Source of the DNA: Synechococcus sp. HJ21-Hayes
GTDB lineage: Bacteria > Cyanobacteriota > Cyanobacteriia > PCC-6307 > Cyanobiaceae
Direction: 5' to 3'
Length of the DNA: 64,000 nucleotides
Assembly: GCF_024345835.1 (NCBI RefSeq)
Contig: NZ_JAGQBW010000002.1
Location: forward strand, 124,001 to 188,000
Part shown: piece after piece, positions 48,103 through 57,556 of the stretch
Position numbering within the stretch: position 1 is the stretch's first letter
Layout of the letters: every line of letters starts with the position of its first letter
Program-made: the position numbers and the translations under genes
The notes under the pieces: generated by a model
What the model was told of the DNA's origin: nothing
Database searches by the model: none
Seen by the model: the letters and a program-made list of their open reading frames with translations, nothing else

Positions 48103-48768
48103 GTGCCGGAGACTGAACTCGATCTGGTGGCTGCCGAGCTGGGGCCCGGCGGCGACCTTGCTCCAGAGGCCGATCAGGAGGGTTACCGCCGCCGCATGGC
48201 GCGCCGCAAGGAGGTGCAGCAACAGCGGGTGGGTGAGCGGAACCTGGAGAAGGGCCTGGTGATGGTGTTCACCGGCGATGGCAAGGGCAAGACCACCGCG
48301 GCTCTGGGCCTGGTGCTGCGCACCCTTGGCCATGGTGAGCAGGTGGCGGTGGTGCAGTTCATCAAGGGGGGTTGGCAGCCCGGAGAGGCCAAGGCTCTGG
48401 AACTGTTCGGGGAGGCCCTGCACTGGCACGCCCTGGGGGAGGGCTTCACCTGGGAAACCCAGGACCGCGATCGGGATCGCCTGCTGGTGCAGCAGGCCTG
48501 GGAGAGGTCGTTGCAGTATTTGGGAGATGGCACCCGCAAGCTCGTGGTGCTCGATGAGGTGAACGTGGCCCTCAAGCTGGGCTACCTGGCGGTGGAGCAG
48601 GTGTTGGAAGGCCTCGCGCTCCGCCCCGAACTCACCCACGTGGCCCTCACGGGCCGCGGCGCCCCTGCGGCTCTGCTGGAGCAGGCCGACCTGGTGACCG
48701 AGATGAAGCTGGTGCGCCACCCCTTCCGGGAGCAGGGCGTGAAGGCCCAGCGGGGCATTGAGTTCTAG
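48103..48768 (+). CDS. cobO: Cob(I)yrinic acid a,c-diamide adenosyltransferase
   Basis: 221 aa from GTG 48103. P-loop GDGKGKTTAALGLVLRTLGHG, LVVLDEVNVALKLGYL, and VALTGRGAPAALLEQADLVTEMK match CobO/BtuR, which transfers the adenosyl group from ATP to Co(I) corrinoids in cobalamin synthesis. Picocyanobacteria make pseudocobalamin and keep this gene as a single unit. The N-terminal 60 residues with basic helices are typical. It lies 38 nt after the recombinase stop; no functional link. Confidence 0.95.
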   Translation: MPETELDLVAAELGPGGDLAPEADQEGYRRRMARRKEVQQQRVGERNLEKGLVMVFTGDGKGKTTAALGLVLRTLGHGEQVAVVQFIKGGWQPGEAKALELFGEALHWHALGEGFTWETQDRDRDRLLVQQAWERSLQYLGDGTRKLVVLDEVNVALKLGYLAVEQVLEGLALRPELTHVALTGRGAPAALLEQADLVTEMKLVRHPFREQGVKAQRGIEF

Positions 48769-48840
48769 ACCCCTTAAATGCATCGCGATCACCGTTCCAG
48801 CCCTGCTGGTGATGGCGATTGTTCGCGTGTTCATCCAGCC

Positions 48841-49506
48841 ATGACAACCTTCCTTGTAACCGGCGCCAACCGCGGCATTGGGCTGGAGTATTGCCGCCAG
48901 CTGCACAGCCGCGGCGACCAGGTGATCGCCGTGTGTCGCTCGGTGTCGCCCGAGCTGGAGGCGCTGGGCGTGCGCATCGAGGCCGGGATAGACCTCAGCC
49001 GTGACAACAGCCCTGCCCAGCTGGTGGAGCGGCTGGACGGGCTGCCGCTGGATGGCCTGATCCTCAACGCCGGCATCCTGGAAGCCACGAGCCTGGAGGA
49101 TCTGGATCCGGAGAGCCTGCGCCGCCAGTTTGAGGTGAATGCCCTGGCGCCATTGCGGCTCACCCGGGCCCTGCTGGATCAGCTGCGGCCGGGCTCGAAG
49201 CTGGTGCTGATGACCAGCCGCATGGGCTCGATCGACGACAACAGCTCCGGCGGCTCCTACGGCTATCGGATGTCGAAGGTGGCGCTGAACATGGCGGGCC
49301 AATCCCTGGCGATCGACCTGCGGCCCCGCGGTATTGCCGTGGCGATCCTCCACCCCGGCCTGGTGCGCACCCGCATGATCAACTTCAACCCCCAGGGCAT
49401 CAGCCCGGAGCAGGCGGTGCACGGCCTGCTGGAGCGGATCGATGCCCTCACGCTGGAGACCTCCGGCACGTTCTGGCATGCCAACGGTGAGGTGCTGCCC
49501 TGGTAG
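48841..49506 (+). CDS. Short-chain dehydrogenase/reductase
   Basis: 221 aa from ATG 48841. TGANRGIGLEYCRQLHSRG is the cofactor loop; NAGILEATS, LVLMTSRMGSI (Ser) and YGYRMSKVALN (Tyr-Lys) complete the SDR signature. Resembles the C-factor-like SDR group. The arginine in VCRSVSPEL after strand 2 suggests NADP(H). Substrate unknown. A longer frame upstream is ignored because the preceding region is intergenic. Confidence 0.88.
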   Translation: MTTFLVTGANRGIGLEYCRQLHSRGDQVIAVCRSVSPELEALGVRIEAGIDLSRDNSPAQLVERLDGLPLDGLILNAGILEATSLEDLDPESLRRQFEVNALAPLRLTRALLDQLRPGSKLVLMTSRMGSIDDNSSGGSYGYRMSKVALNMAGQSLAIDLRPRGIAVAILHPGLVRTRMINFNPQGISPEQAVHGLLERIDALTLETSGTFWHANGEVLPW

Positions 49507-49643
49507 GGCTCGCGCCAAATCACAGCTAGAGCGGGGTTGGCCGGGAGGACGCGGGGCCATGGCGCACTGGCTTTGGGTGACTGATGCGGCCTGGCGGTCA
49601 GCGTGCAAGGCCGTTGCTACGCTCCGGCAAATCAAGGCCTGCC

Positions 49644-50357
49644 ATGGGGTACAAGCGCGCGCTGCTCAAGCTCAGTGGTGAAGCCCTGATGGGCAACCAG
49701 GGCTACGGCATTGACCCAGCCATCGTGAATGCCATCGCCGCCGATGTGGCCCAGGTGGTGGCCGATGGCACCCAGCTGGCGATCGTGGTGGGCGGCGGAA
49801 ACATCTTCCGCGGCCTTAAGGGCTCCGCCGCGGGCATGGATCGCGCTACCGCTGACTACGTGGGCATGCTGGCCACGGTGATGAATGCCATCACCCTCCA
49901 GGACGGTCTGGAACGCGCTGGCATCCCCACCCGAGTGCAAAGCGCCATCTCGATGCAGGAGGTGGCCGAGCCCTACATCCGCCGCAAGGCGATCCGCCAC
50001 ATGGAAAAGGGTCGGGTGGTGATCTTTGCTGCCGGTACCGGCAACCCCTTCTTCACCACGGACACCACTGCCGCCCTGCGGGCCGCCGAGATCGGCGCCG
50101 ATGTGGTGTTCAAGGCCACCAAGGTGGATGGGGTGTACGACAAGGACCCCAACAAGCACCCCGATGCCGTGCGCTACGAGAGCCTCTCGTTCCTGGAGGT
50201 GCTCAGCGGCGAGCTCGAGGTGATGGACAGCACCGCCATCGCCCTTTGCAAGGACAACGCCATCCCGATCGTGGTGTTTGATCTCTTCGGTGCCGGCAAC
50301 ATCGGCCGGGCCGTGCGCGGTGAACCCATCGGCACCCGCATCATTCCCGCAGCCTGA
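49644..50357 (+). CDS. pyrH: UMP kinase
   Basis: 237 aa. Hexameric amino-acid-kinase-fold enzyme producing UDP from UMP. Starts [27 protein letters not shown] is the phosphate-binding loop, [12 protein letters not shown] the effector region, and [21 protein letters not shown] the UMP-binding segment; [13 protein letters not shown] is typical. frr follows 26 nt later, the classic pyrH-frr pair for nucleotide and translation housekeeping. Confidence 0.97.
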   Translation: MGYKRALLKLSGEALMGNQGYGIDPAIVNAIAADVAQVVADGTQLAIVVGGGNIFRGLKGSAAGMDRATADYVGMLATVMNAITLQDGLERAGIPTRVQSAISMQEVAEPYIRRKAIRHMEKGRVVIFAAGTGNPFFTTDTTAALRAAEIGADVVFKATKVDGVYDKDPNKHPDAVRYESLSFLEVLSGELEVMDSTAIALCKDNAIPIVVFDLFGAGNIGRAVRGEPIGTRIIPAA

Positions 50358-50383
50358 TCTCGCCTCCCCTCGCAATCTTTGTC

Positions 50384-50923
50384 ATGGATCTCGACGCCAG
50401 CATGCGCAAATCGGTGGAATCCACCCAGCGCACCTTCAACACCATCCGTACCGGGCGGGCCAACGCCACCCTGCTCGACAAGATCAGCGTGGAGTACTAC
50501 GGCGCTGAAACGCCACTCAAATCGCTGGCCACCATCTCCACCCCTGATTCCTCGACCATCCAGCTTCAGCCGTTCGATGGAGGCTCCCTGGGCCTGATCG
50601 AGAAGGCCATCTCGATGAGCGATCTGGGCCTCACCTGCAACAACGATGGCCGGCTGATCCGCATCAACATCCCGCCTCTCACCGAAGACCGCCGCAAGGA
50701 TCTGTGCAAGTTAGCCGCCAAATATGCCGAGGAAGGCAAGGTGGCCCTGCGCAACATTCGCCGCGACGCCATCGACAAGGTGAAGAAGCAGGAGAAAGAC
50801 GGCGAGCTCTCTGAAGATCAGAGCCGCGATGAGCAGGACAAGGTGCAGAAACTCACCGACAAGTTCATCGCCGAGATTGAGAAGAACCTGGCGGACAAAG
50901 AAGCCGACATCCTCAAGGTGTGA
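50384..50923 (+). CDS. frr: Ribosome recycling factor
   Basis: 179 aa, about the usual 182-185. Splits post-termination ribosomes with EF-G. Signature segments: [28 protein letters not shown], near the N-terminus, and [38 protein letters not shown] in the three-helix bundle. Coupled with pyrH upstream; the next gene's GTG overlaps its stop by 4 nt. Confidence 0.97.
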   Translation: MDLDASMRKSVESTQRTFNTIRTGRANATLLDKISVEYYGAETPLKSLATISTPDSSTIQLQPFDGGSLGLIEKAISMSDLGLTCNNDGRLIRINIPPLTEDRRKDLCKLAAKYAEEGKVALRNIRRDAIDKVKKQEKDGELSEDQSRDEQDKVQKLTDKFIAEIEKNLADKEADILKV

Positions 50924-52059
50924 GCAGCACTGCGGGGTTGAGCGCCGATGTGATCGTGGTGGGCGCCGGCGCCGCCGGTGCTGCCGCTGCCTTCCATTTG
51001 GCCGCTCGGGGGCGGCGCGTGCTGCTGCTAGAGGCCCAGGCCATGCCCCGCCCCAAGCCCTGCGGCGGCGGCATGGCCGCCTCGGTGCAGCGCTGGTTCC
51101 CCTTTGATCTCATCCCGGCGGTGGATCAGGTGATCGAGCAGGTGCGCTTCACCTGGTGCCTGGAGGATGCCGTCACCGCGGTGTTGCCCGGCGATTCACC
51201 GTTCTGGATCGTGCGCCGATCGCGGCTGGATGCCTACCTGACCGACCAGGCGGTGGCGGCGGGCGCTGAACTGGAGGATGGCTCTGCCGTGGAGACGATT
51301 GAGCGCGACGGCCTCCACTGGCGGGTGGTGAGTGGTGGCACCGTCTACTCCTCCCGAGGCTTGGTGCTGGCCGATGGCTCCAACTCCCGCTTCTCGGTGC
51401 CCCTGGGGCTCGGACCTGCCAGGCCCCGCTTCGCCGCCGCGGTGTCCGTTGAAGTGGAGGCAGAGGTGCACGAGCCCAGCACGGCACGCTTCGAATTCGG
51501 CCTGGTGCGCCACGGCTTCTGCTGGGCCTTTCCCCGCCAGGGCGGCTACAGCATCGGCGTGGGCACCTTCATCGGCCGTGAGGCGGCGGATGCGGATGCC
51601 GTGCTCGCGCAGGTGCTACCCAGCCTCGGCCTCAGCCCCCAGGCCGGCGAACGTTGCCTTTCCCCCCTGCGGGTATGGGATCGCCACCATCCCCTGCACG
51701 TGCCAGGTGCGGTGGTGGTGGGTGATGCAGCATCCCTATGCGATCCCTTCCTGGCGGAGGGCCTGCGGCCTGCCCTCCTCAGTGGTGTACGGGCAGCCGA
51801 AGCCATGGACCATTTCCTCAGCGGAGAGGATGCGGCTCTTCAGGGCTACAGCGCCACGATGCGGGCCGAGTGGGGGGAGTCGATGGCCTGGGGACGACGG
51901 ATTGCCCAGGTGTTCTATCGGTTGCCAAAGGTGGGCTATCAGCTGGGCATCAAACGCCCCACGGCACCCCAGCGCATTGCCCAGATTCTCTCCGGAGAGA
52001 TGGGCTACGGGGACATCGCCCAGCGGGTGATCAAGCGGCTGATGTTCCAGCGAGGTTAG
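50920..52059 (+). CDS. Geranylgeranyl-reductase family flavoprotein
   Basis: 379 aa from GTG 50920. FAD motif [29 protein letters not shown], then [18 protein letters not shown], a GGR-family signature, and [25 protein letters not shown] near the end. Members reduce isoprenoid side chains (phytyl groups, archaeal lipids) or related substrates; ChlP is a separate gene in most cyanobacteria, so this paralogue is unassigned. Overlaps frr by 4 nt, and overlaps the end of the opposing cNMP gene by 4 nt. Confidence 0.85.
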   Translation: MSSTAGLSADVIVVGAGAAGAAAAFHLAARGRRVLLLEAQAMPRPKPCGGGMAASVQRWFPFDLIPAVDQVIEQVRFTWCLEDAVTAVLPGDSPFWIVRRSRLDAYLTDQAVAAGAELEDGSAVETIERDGLHWRVVSGGTVYSSRGLVLADGSNSRFSVPLGLGPARPRFAAAVSVEVEAEVHEPSTARFEFGLVRHGFCWAFPRQGGYSIGVGTFIGREAADADAVLAQVLPSLGLSPQAGERCLSPLRVWDRHHPLHVPGAVVVGDAASLCDPFLAEGLRPALLSGVRAAEAMDHFLSGEDAALQGYSATMRAEWGESMAWGRRIAQVFYRLPKVGYQLGIKRPTAPQRIAQILSGEMGYGDIAQRVIKRLMFQRG

Positions 52060-52460
52060 AGGTTCTTCGTGCAGTCCTTGAGCTGGCGCAGCCGCTGGTC
52101 GATAGAACCCAGCAGCTCAATGGCGAACATCGGCGATTCCTGCACGGCAAACAGAAACTTCTCGCGGTTCATCACCAGCACCCTGCAGGGGCTCACGGCC
52201 TTGGCGTTGCCGTAGCGGCGGTGTTCGGAGGTCACCAGGGCACCGGCACCAAACACGTCGCCCGCCTGGATCTGCTCGTGGGCGGCCTCACCGTTCCAGC
52301 TCAGTTCCACGGTGCCCTCGAGCACGCCGAACATGCACGCACCAGTTTCACCGGATCGGAAGATCAGGTCTCCCGCCGCGAAGTTCAGCACCTCCCCTTG
52401 GCTGGCAAGGGCGCGCATGGTGTCGAGGGCGTTCAACGGGACCACCGGCAGAGCAAGCAC
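52056..52460 (-). CDS. Cyclic-nucleotide-binding domain protein
   Basis: 134 aa from GTG 52460: a single cNMP-binding fold (VLNFAAGDLIFRSGETGACMFGVLEGTVELSW, IQAGDVFGAGALVTSEHRRYGNAKAVSPCRVLVMNREKF). The ligand-binding Glu-Arg phosphate cassette is not obvious, so cAMP binding is doubtful. No helix-turn-helix; thus not a CRP transcription factor. Follows transaldolase by 29 nt. Function unknown. Confidence 0.8.
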   Translation of the reverse strand: MLALPVVPLNALDTMRALASQGEVLNFAAGDLIFRSGETGACMFGVLEGTVELSWNGEAAHEQIQAGDVFGAGALVTSEHRRYGNAKAVSPCRVLVMNREKFLFAVQESPMFAIELLGSIDQRLRQLKDCTKNL

Positions 52461-52489
52461 CAGTGTGGGGCAGCAGGGTTAAGGGAGGG

Positions 52490-53662
52490 TCAACAACCAC
52501 TCAGTGCCAGGGCTGCCCCCAGGCCGCCGCGCACGTCCGCCGGCAGTAGCCGCCCATCGTGATCGGTGTCGAGGGCATCGAACACGGCATCACTGCCGAG
52601 CCACTCCTCCCGGGTGATACAGCCATCGCCATCGAGGTCGTTGAGCAGGAAGATCTCCTGGGCCGCATGCTGGAAGGCATTGGCACCCTCCAGCTCACCC
52701 AGGCGGTGAGCCAGCTGGGCCTCCAGGGTTTCGATCGCCTTGCTGAAGCCGCGGATGCCCTCATCAAGCTTTTCCGTAGCCATTGGATCGCTGGCCATCA
52801 TGGCGGCGAACCCCGCCTGATCCAGGTGAATCTGCTCCTCCGTGGGGGCGGGGTCGAAGGGGTTCAGCTTGCGCTGCAGGTCTCCCTGGGTCTGGCGCAG
52901 TTGGTCCAGCAGAGCGGGGGAGATGGTGAGCAGATCACAGCCGGCCAGCTCAATGATTTCGTCGATGTTGCGGAAGCTCGCTCCCATCACCTCGGTCTTG
53001 TAGCCGTAGGTCTTGAAGTAGTTGAAGATCTGGCTCACCGACACAACGCCAGGGTCTTCAGGGCCGGGATAGCTGTCGCGACCGGTGCTCTTTTTGTACC
53101 AGTCGAGGATGCGCCCCACAAAGGGGGAGATCAGGGTGACACCGGCTTCGGCGGCGGCAACGGCCTGGGCAAAGCTGAACAGCAGGGTGAGGTTGCAGTG
53201 GATGCCCTCCTTCTCCAGCACTTCGGCCGCGCGCATCCCCTCCCAGGTGGCGGCGATCTTGATCAACACGCGCTCGCGGTTGATGCCGGCCTGTCGGTAG
53301 AGGCCGATCAGCTTGCGCGCCTTGGTGATGGTGGCTTCGGTATCAAAGCTGAGCCGAGCATCCACCTCGGTGGACACTCGACCAGGAACGATCTTGAGGA
53401 TTTCCTTGCCGAAGGTGACGCAGATCTCATCGAGGGCCTCGCGCACCACCTCTTCGGCGGGAGCTGTGGCTCCACACACCTCGCGCGACTCCCGCAGGGA
53501 GATGTCGATCAGGTTCTGATAGGCCGGAATCTGGGCGGCCGCCAGGATCAGGGACGGGTTCGTCGTGGCGTCGCGAGGCGTGAACTGCTTGATGGCATCG
53601 ATGTCGCCGGTATCCGCGACCACGACGGTCATGGCGGCGAGTTGATCGAGCAGATTGGCCAC
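52490..53662 (-). CDS. tal: Transaldolase with C-terminal EF-hand pair
   Basis: 390 aa from GTG 53662 ([40 protein letters not shown]). Pentose-phosphate and Calvin-linked enzyme moving dihydroxyacetone units; Schiff-base Lys135 in [10 protein letters not shown]. The usual transaldolase B ends near residue 330. Here about 50 extra residues carry two EF-hand loops: [12 protein letters not shown] (342-353) and [12 protein letters not shown] (365-376; last position Asp instead of Glu). Suggests Ca2+-related control or binding. Lies between ftsI and the cNMP gene on the same strand. Confidence 0.95.
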   Translation of the reverse strand: MANLLDQLAAMTVVVADTGDIDAIKQFTPRDATTNPSLILAAAQIPAYQNLIDISLRESREVCGATAPAEEVVREALDEICVTFGKEILKIVPGRVSTEVDARLSFDTEATITKARKLIGLYRQAGINRERVLIKIAATWEGMRAAEVLEKEGIHCNLTLLFSFAQAVAAAEAGVTLISPFVGRILDWYKKSTGRDSYPGPEDPGVVSVSQIFNYFKTYGYKTEVMGASFRNIDEIIELAGCDLLTISPALLDQLRQTQGDLQRKLNPFDPAPTEEQIHLDQAGFAAMMASDPMATEKLDEGIRGFSKAIETLEAQLAHRLGELEGANAFQHAAQEIFLLNDLDGDGCITREEWLGSDAVFDALDTDHDGRLLPADVRGGLGAALALSGC

Positions 53663-53719
53663 ACAAAGCCCCGCAGATGGTTTCAAGCTAGCCAGCCTGT
53701 CTACTGCGAGAACCGGTTG

Positions 53720-55525
53720 TCATGAAGCGGTCACCGGCTTGCTCGGTGGGATTTTTTCGATCACCAGCAGGGCTTCGATGATCTGCTTGGCCACCGGCAC
53801 GGCAACGGTGGAGCCGTAGGCATTTCCACCCTTGGGTTCGTCGACCACCACCAGCACCACATAGCGGGGGGCATCGATGGGCAGGTGTGCCACGAAGCTG
53901 GTGATCCGTGCCCCGGGGATGTAGACGCCGTTCTCAGCCTTTTGGGCCGTGCCGGTTTTCCCGCCGATGCGATAGCCGGGGATCTTGGTGCCTTTACCGC
54001 TGCCCTTGTCCACCACGGTCTCCATCCAGTTCAACACGGTCTGGGCGATCTCCGGCCGGATCAGCTGAACGCCCGATGCTGGCGGAGGTGCGGCGAGATC
54101 GTCGCCCGAGCGCAGGCCCCGGGTGATGTGCGGGCTCACCAGGCGCCCGCCATTGGCGAGCATGGCGTGCAGCTGAATCAGCTTGAGGGGCGTGAGGGAG
54201 AAGCCCTGACCAAAGGCCGCCGTGGCGGGTTCAATCGGCTGGGTCACGAAGGCGTCCTTGCTCTTGAGTTCGCCGGCCACCGCACCGGGCAGATCGGTAT
54301 CGGGAATGTCGTCGATTCCGAAGGTGCGCAGCCATTGCCAGAACTTCGCTGGCTTCACCCGTTGCATGGCCTGCACCATGGCCACGTTGCTGGACACCTG
54401 CAGCACCGTGGGGAAGTCGATCAGGCCGTTGCCCTTGCGGTCGTGGTTGAAGATCGGCCAGCCGCCGATGGTGAGCTGGCCGGTGTCATTCACCTTGCCG
54501 GCTGGATCAATGGCGTTCTCCTGAAGGGCAATCGCCAGGTTGATTGGCTTGAAGGTGGACCCCGGCTCGTAGAGGTCCTGCACGGACCACTCCCGGAACA
54601 GCCCGGGTTTGAAGTTCCAGAACCGGTTGGGGTCGTAGGTGGGGGTGGAGGCCAGGGCCACCATCTCCCCGTTGCGCACGTCCATCACCAGGGCCACGCC
54701 ACGCTTGGCCTTCCACTGCTTCACCTGCTTAGAGAGGGCCAGCTGGGCCACCTGCTGCAACCGGGCATCCAGCGTCAGCTGCAGGCGCAGATCGTCGCCG
54801 TAGAGCACGCCGGCCTTGAGGCCATCAGGCAGGGGCGTGCCATCGGCACCGCGGCGGAGGGAGCGGCTCGCTTCATGGCGCTTGAGATCACTGTCTCGGC
54901 TCTGTTCCAGCCCCGCCTGGGGTGCCCGCTCCAGGTTGAGGAAGCCCACCACATTGGCGAACAGTCCACCTTGCGGATACACCCGCTGGGGATAGGGCTC
55001 CAGATCCAGGCCGCTGATACCCAGATTGCGCACCCTCTGGGCCGTTTCCGGATCCAGATCGGTGGCCACCTTCACGCCTGATTTGCGGCCCTCCATGGTC
55101 TTCACCAGGTGGGCCATGGGCAGGGCCAGCACCGCAGAAAGCTTGCGGCTCACATCGAGGGGGCTGCGCAGTTTGCCGATGTCGTCACCTGGGAAGGCGA
55201 AGTAGCGGGGGTGGGCCCAGAGGGTGAAGCGCTCCTCGTCGAGGGCCACCAGACGACCCTGGCGATCCACGATCGTGCGGCGCTTGCCGATGGGGGTGGT
55301 GGTCTGGGTCTGGATGGCCCGGGCACGGCTCAGCAGCTCGTTGCCCTGCACCACCTGCACCCAGGCCAGCCGCACCGCCAATCCAGCCAGGCCTGCGGCC
55401 AGCAGGCCGAACACCATCCACAGCCGGCCCGAAGGCACCGGCGTGAGCTCCACAATCCGACGCTGACGCGGCATTCCAGATTTGGCGGGTCCCATCGGCC
55501 GCTGGCGCAGGGCCTCTGTGACCAT
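53720..55525 (-). CDS. ftsI: Septal peptidoglycan transpeptidase FtsI/PBP3
   Basis: 601 aa. Short cytoplasmic tail with a membrane helix (LWMVFGLLAAGLAGLAVRLAWVQ), dimerisation domain, then the transpeptidase with Ser323-x-x-Lys326 (STFKP), Ser378-Ser379-Asn380 and KTGTAQ. Class B penicillin-binding protein, needed to form the septum. Its start is 1 nt from the end of the upstream gene, whose short membrane protein is probably a partner. No PASTA domain is present. Confidence 0.95.
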   Translation of the reverse strand: MVTEALRQRPMGPAKSGMPRQRRIVELTPVPSGRLWMVFGLLAAGLAGLAVRLAWVQVVQGNELLSRARAIQTQTTTPIGKRRTIVDRQGRLVALDEERFTLWAHPRYFAFPGDDIGKLRSPLDVSRKLSAVLALPMAHLVKTMEGRKSGVKVATDLDPETAQRVRNLGISGLDLEPYPQRVYPQGGLFANVVGFLNLERAPQAGLEQSRDSDLKRHEASRSLRRGADGTPLPDGLKAGVLYGDDLRLQLTLDARLQQVAQLALSKQVKQWKAKRGVALVMDVRNGEMVALASTPTYDPNRFWNFKPGLFREWSVQDLYEPGSTFKPINLAIALQENAIDPAGKVNDTGQLTIGGWPIFNHDRKGNGLIDFPTVLQVSSNVAMVQAMQRVKPAKFWQWLRTFGIDDIPDTDLPGAVAGELKSKDAFVTQPIEPATAAFGQGFSLTPLKLIQLHAMLANGGRLVSPHITRGLRSGDDLAAPPPASGVQLIRPEIAQTVLNWMETVVDKGSGKGTKIPGYRIGGKTGTAQKAENGVYIPGARITSFVAHLPIDAPRYVVLVVVDEPKGGNAYGSTVAVPVAKQIIEALLVIEKIPPSKPVTAS

Positions 55526-55526
55526 C

Positions 55527-56018
55527 TCAGTATCCCGCCAAGATCTGGCGGGTGTTCACGCCGGCCAGCAGAGAGGTGATGGGGGCAGGGACCACGGGCT
55601 TGGGGGCTTCTAGGTACACCAGCTTCTCGCTACTGGTGGGCACCAGCAGCCCGGGCTTCTTGGCGATCCCCAGGTGATGTTGCTCAAGCACGGCCGCGGA
55701 TTCCTGCAGGCGGTGCTCCAGCCGCTGGGCGGCCTCGAGTTTCTGGAAGTTCTGGGTCCACTGGCCCTGCCAGTGGAGCGTGAGGCCACAGAGGCCAAGC
55801 ACGGCCACACCAAGGCCGGCCAGGGAACCATCGGCCACCCGGTGCAGGTTGCCCAGCACGGGCGATTGGCGCTCCACCCTGCGGGCCGAGAGGGAGCCCT
55901 GAATCAGCGCGAGGGGGCGTTGACGCGACCCGCGGTTGCCCTCGGTAGCACCGGAGGAGGGCTTCTGTGCGGGAACGGCAACCACGGCCAGGGACGCTGA
56001 ACTGCGCAAGTGAACCAT
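55527..56018 (-). CDS. Single-pass membrane protein, FtsL-like position and plan
   Basis: 163 aa. Ser/Arg-rich cytoplasmic lead (about 80 residues), one helix (GSLAGLGVAVLGLCGLTLHW), then an amphipathic coiled-coil-like stretch (QNFQKLEAAQRLEHRLQESAAVLEQHHLGI) and a Pro-rich end. Directly upstream of ftsI, as ftsL is in many bacteria. FtsL identity is inference from synteny and topology because sequence similarity is expected to be weak. Confidence 0.6.
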   Translation of the reverse strand: MVHLRSSASLAVVAVPAQKPSSGATEGNRGSRQRPLALIQGSLSARRVERQSPVLGNLHRVADGSLAGLGVAVLGLCGLTLHWQGQWTQNFQKLEAAQRLEHRLQESAAVLEQHHLGIAKKPGLLVPTSSEKLVYLEAPKPVVPAPITSLLAGVNTRQILAGY

Positions 56019-56050
56019 GGGGATAGGCCTCCAGCAAGGGAGCCGGATGC

Positions 56051-57457
56051 TCAGCTGCCCAATAGCACGAGATTGCTGAAGGTGAGCGCATTCCAGAGGG
56101 CGTGCATCAGCACCGAGGCCCCAAGGCGGCCACTGCTGAGGCGTAGCCAGCCCAGGCCGAGGCCCAGCACAAACAGGGGCGGCAGTTCTCCCAGGCTGAG
56201 ATGGGCGATGGCGAACACCGCAGCACTGATCACCACGCCCCAGCCACTGCCCAGTTCCCGGGCGGCCACGGGCAATAGCACCCCACGGAAGATGGTTTCT
56301 TCAAAGAGGGGAGCTAACACCACGGCCGTGAAGGCGAAGCAGGCCAGGGCGGGCAGATTGCGGCTGTTTAACACCAACTCCAGCAGCGGATTGCTGCCGC
56401 CGGGATCCCCCCAGATCTGTCCCTGCAGCCAGCCCACCAGGCTCACCAGGGGCAGCACCATCAGGAAGGTTTTGAAGGCGCGGCGGAAGCTTGTGCCAAG
56501 GGGCTGGAGGCGGAACTGGAGCCAGCCCCCCTGCGGCGCTGGCACCTGGCCCCGCAGCATCAGCCACAGGATCATCAGGGGGCCGGCCATGAGGGCCAGG
56601 TAGAGTCCCACAACCGACAATCCCTGCCGCAGGGCTGGGGCCAGGGCCAGATTGCCCAGCCCAGCCTCCAGCAGGGGGGCCACGAGCAGCGGTGTGAGCA
56701 GCTCGCCCACCACCACAAACCCCCCGGCTACCAGCAGCACCACATCCAGGGCCGAGAGGTTAGGCCCCATCAAGAGCGCCATGGCGCCACTGCCGCGGCG
56801 CCAGCGCAACCACAGTTCTCGGCCCAACAGAGAAACCCCCACCAGGAGGGTCAGTACCGGCAGCACCGTCACCGCCACCAGCTGGATGGTGGCTCGGCTG
56901 GCAGCCTGTTGATCGCCGCAGCTGCTGCCGCTGCCCACCAAGCTCGCACAGCTCCACTGCTGCAGTAAGGGCCCCTGGTGAAGCTCCTCACTCAGTCGTC
57001 GGGCCTCGCTGGGTTGGAGGGGCTGTTCCTGGAGCAGAGCAGCGGCGATTGCCTGTTCGGGCCCCCCACCGCCAGCCACCTGCCGCAGCAGGCTGCGGGC
57101 CGCCCTTGGCTGTTGCCGTAAGTCCAACAGGGCTTGCTCCAGCAGCAGGTTGGCCGGGGGCGGGGTGCCCTGCTCTTCCAGGCTGGTGCGCTGCCGCTCC
57201 AGCTCCTGCTCCAGGGCGTTGAGCGGCTCAGCCCCCGCGAGCAGGGACCGGATGGACGGCGGCAGTTGCGGCGCCGCCAGCACCGCCAGTTCCAGTTGGC
57301 GACGGTTGAGGTCATGGCCCACGGAAGGGCGATCCAGGCTGGTGACGAGGCCGTTGAGCCACAGCAGCAGGCTGATGGCCAGGCTCACCAGAGCTACGGC
57401 CACCTTCCAGCCGGGTGGCCGATCGCTGCTCTCGGGTCGTCCGCCGCCTGCCGTCAC
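56051..57457 (-). CDS. CPBP family intramembrane metalloprotease
   Basis: 468 aa from GTG 57457 (up to 520 aa from 57613; start uncertain). The Abi/CAAX motif LFEETIFRGVLLPVAARELG (EExxxR), ISAAVFAIAHLSLGELPPLFVLGLGLGWL (second His) and VLMHALWNALTF (third His) are intact. Eight or so helices; a long periplasmic N-terminal region with Gln/Leu-rich coil lies before them. Family members cleave prenylated or membrane proteins, or serve in immunity to bacteriocins. Leads a leftward set with the FtsL-like, ftsI and transaldolase genes. Confidence 0.85.
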   Translation of the reverse strand: MTAGGGRPESSDRPPGWKVAVALVSLAISLLLWLNGLVTSLDRPSVGHDLNRRQLELAVLAAPQLPPSIRSLLAGAEPLNALEQELERQRTSLEEQGTPPPANLLLEQALLDLRQQPRAARSLLRQVAGGGGPEQAIAAALLQEQPLQPSEARRLSEELHQGPLLQQWSCASLVGSGSSCGDQQAASRATIQLVAVTVLPVLTLLVGVSLLGRELWLRWRRGSGAMALLMGPNLSALDVVLLVAGGFVVVGELLTPLLVAPLLEAGLGNLALAPALRQGLSVVGLYLALMAGPLMILWLMLRGQVPAPQGGWLQFRLQPLGTSFRRAFKTFLMVLPLVSLVGWLQGQIWGDPGGSNPLLELVLNSRNLPALACFAFTAVVLAPLFEETIFRGVLLPVAARELGSGWGVVISAAVFAIAHLSLGELPPLFVLGLGLGWLRLSSGRLGASVLMHALWNALTFSNLVLLGS

Positions 57458-57556
57458 CGCATCGATGCTGGGTTGGAGTGGATTCTCCTTGGCCGCTGAG
57501 CCGAGTGAGGGCCCAGGAGCGTTCCCATACGATCCTTCTATCTGTGTTGTGCGCCC

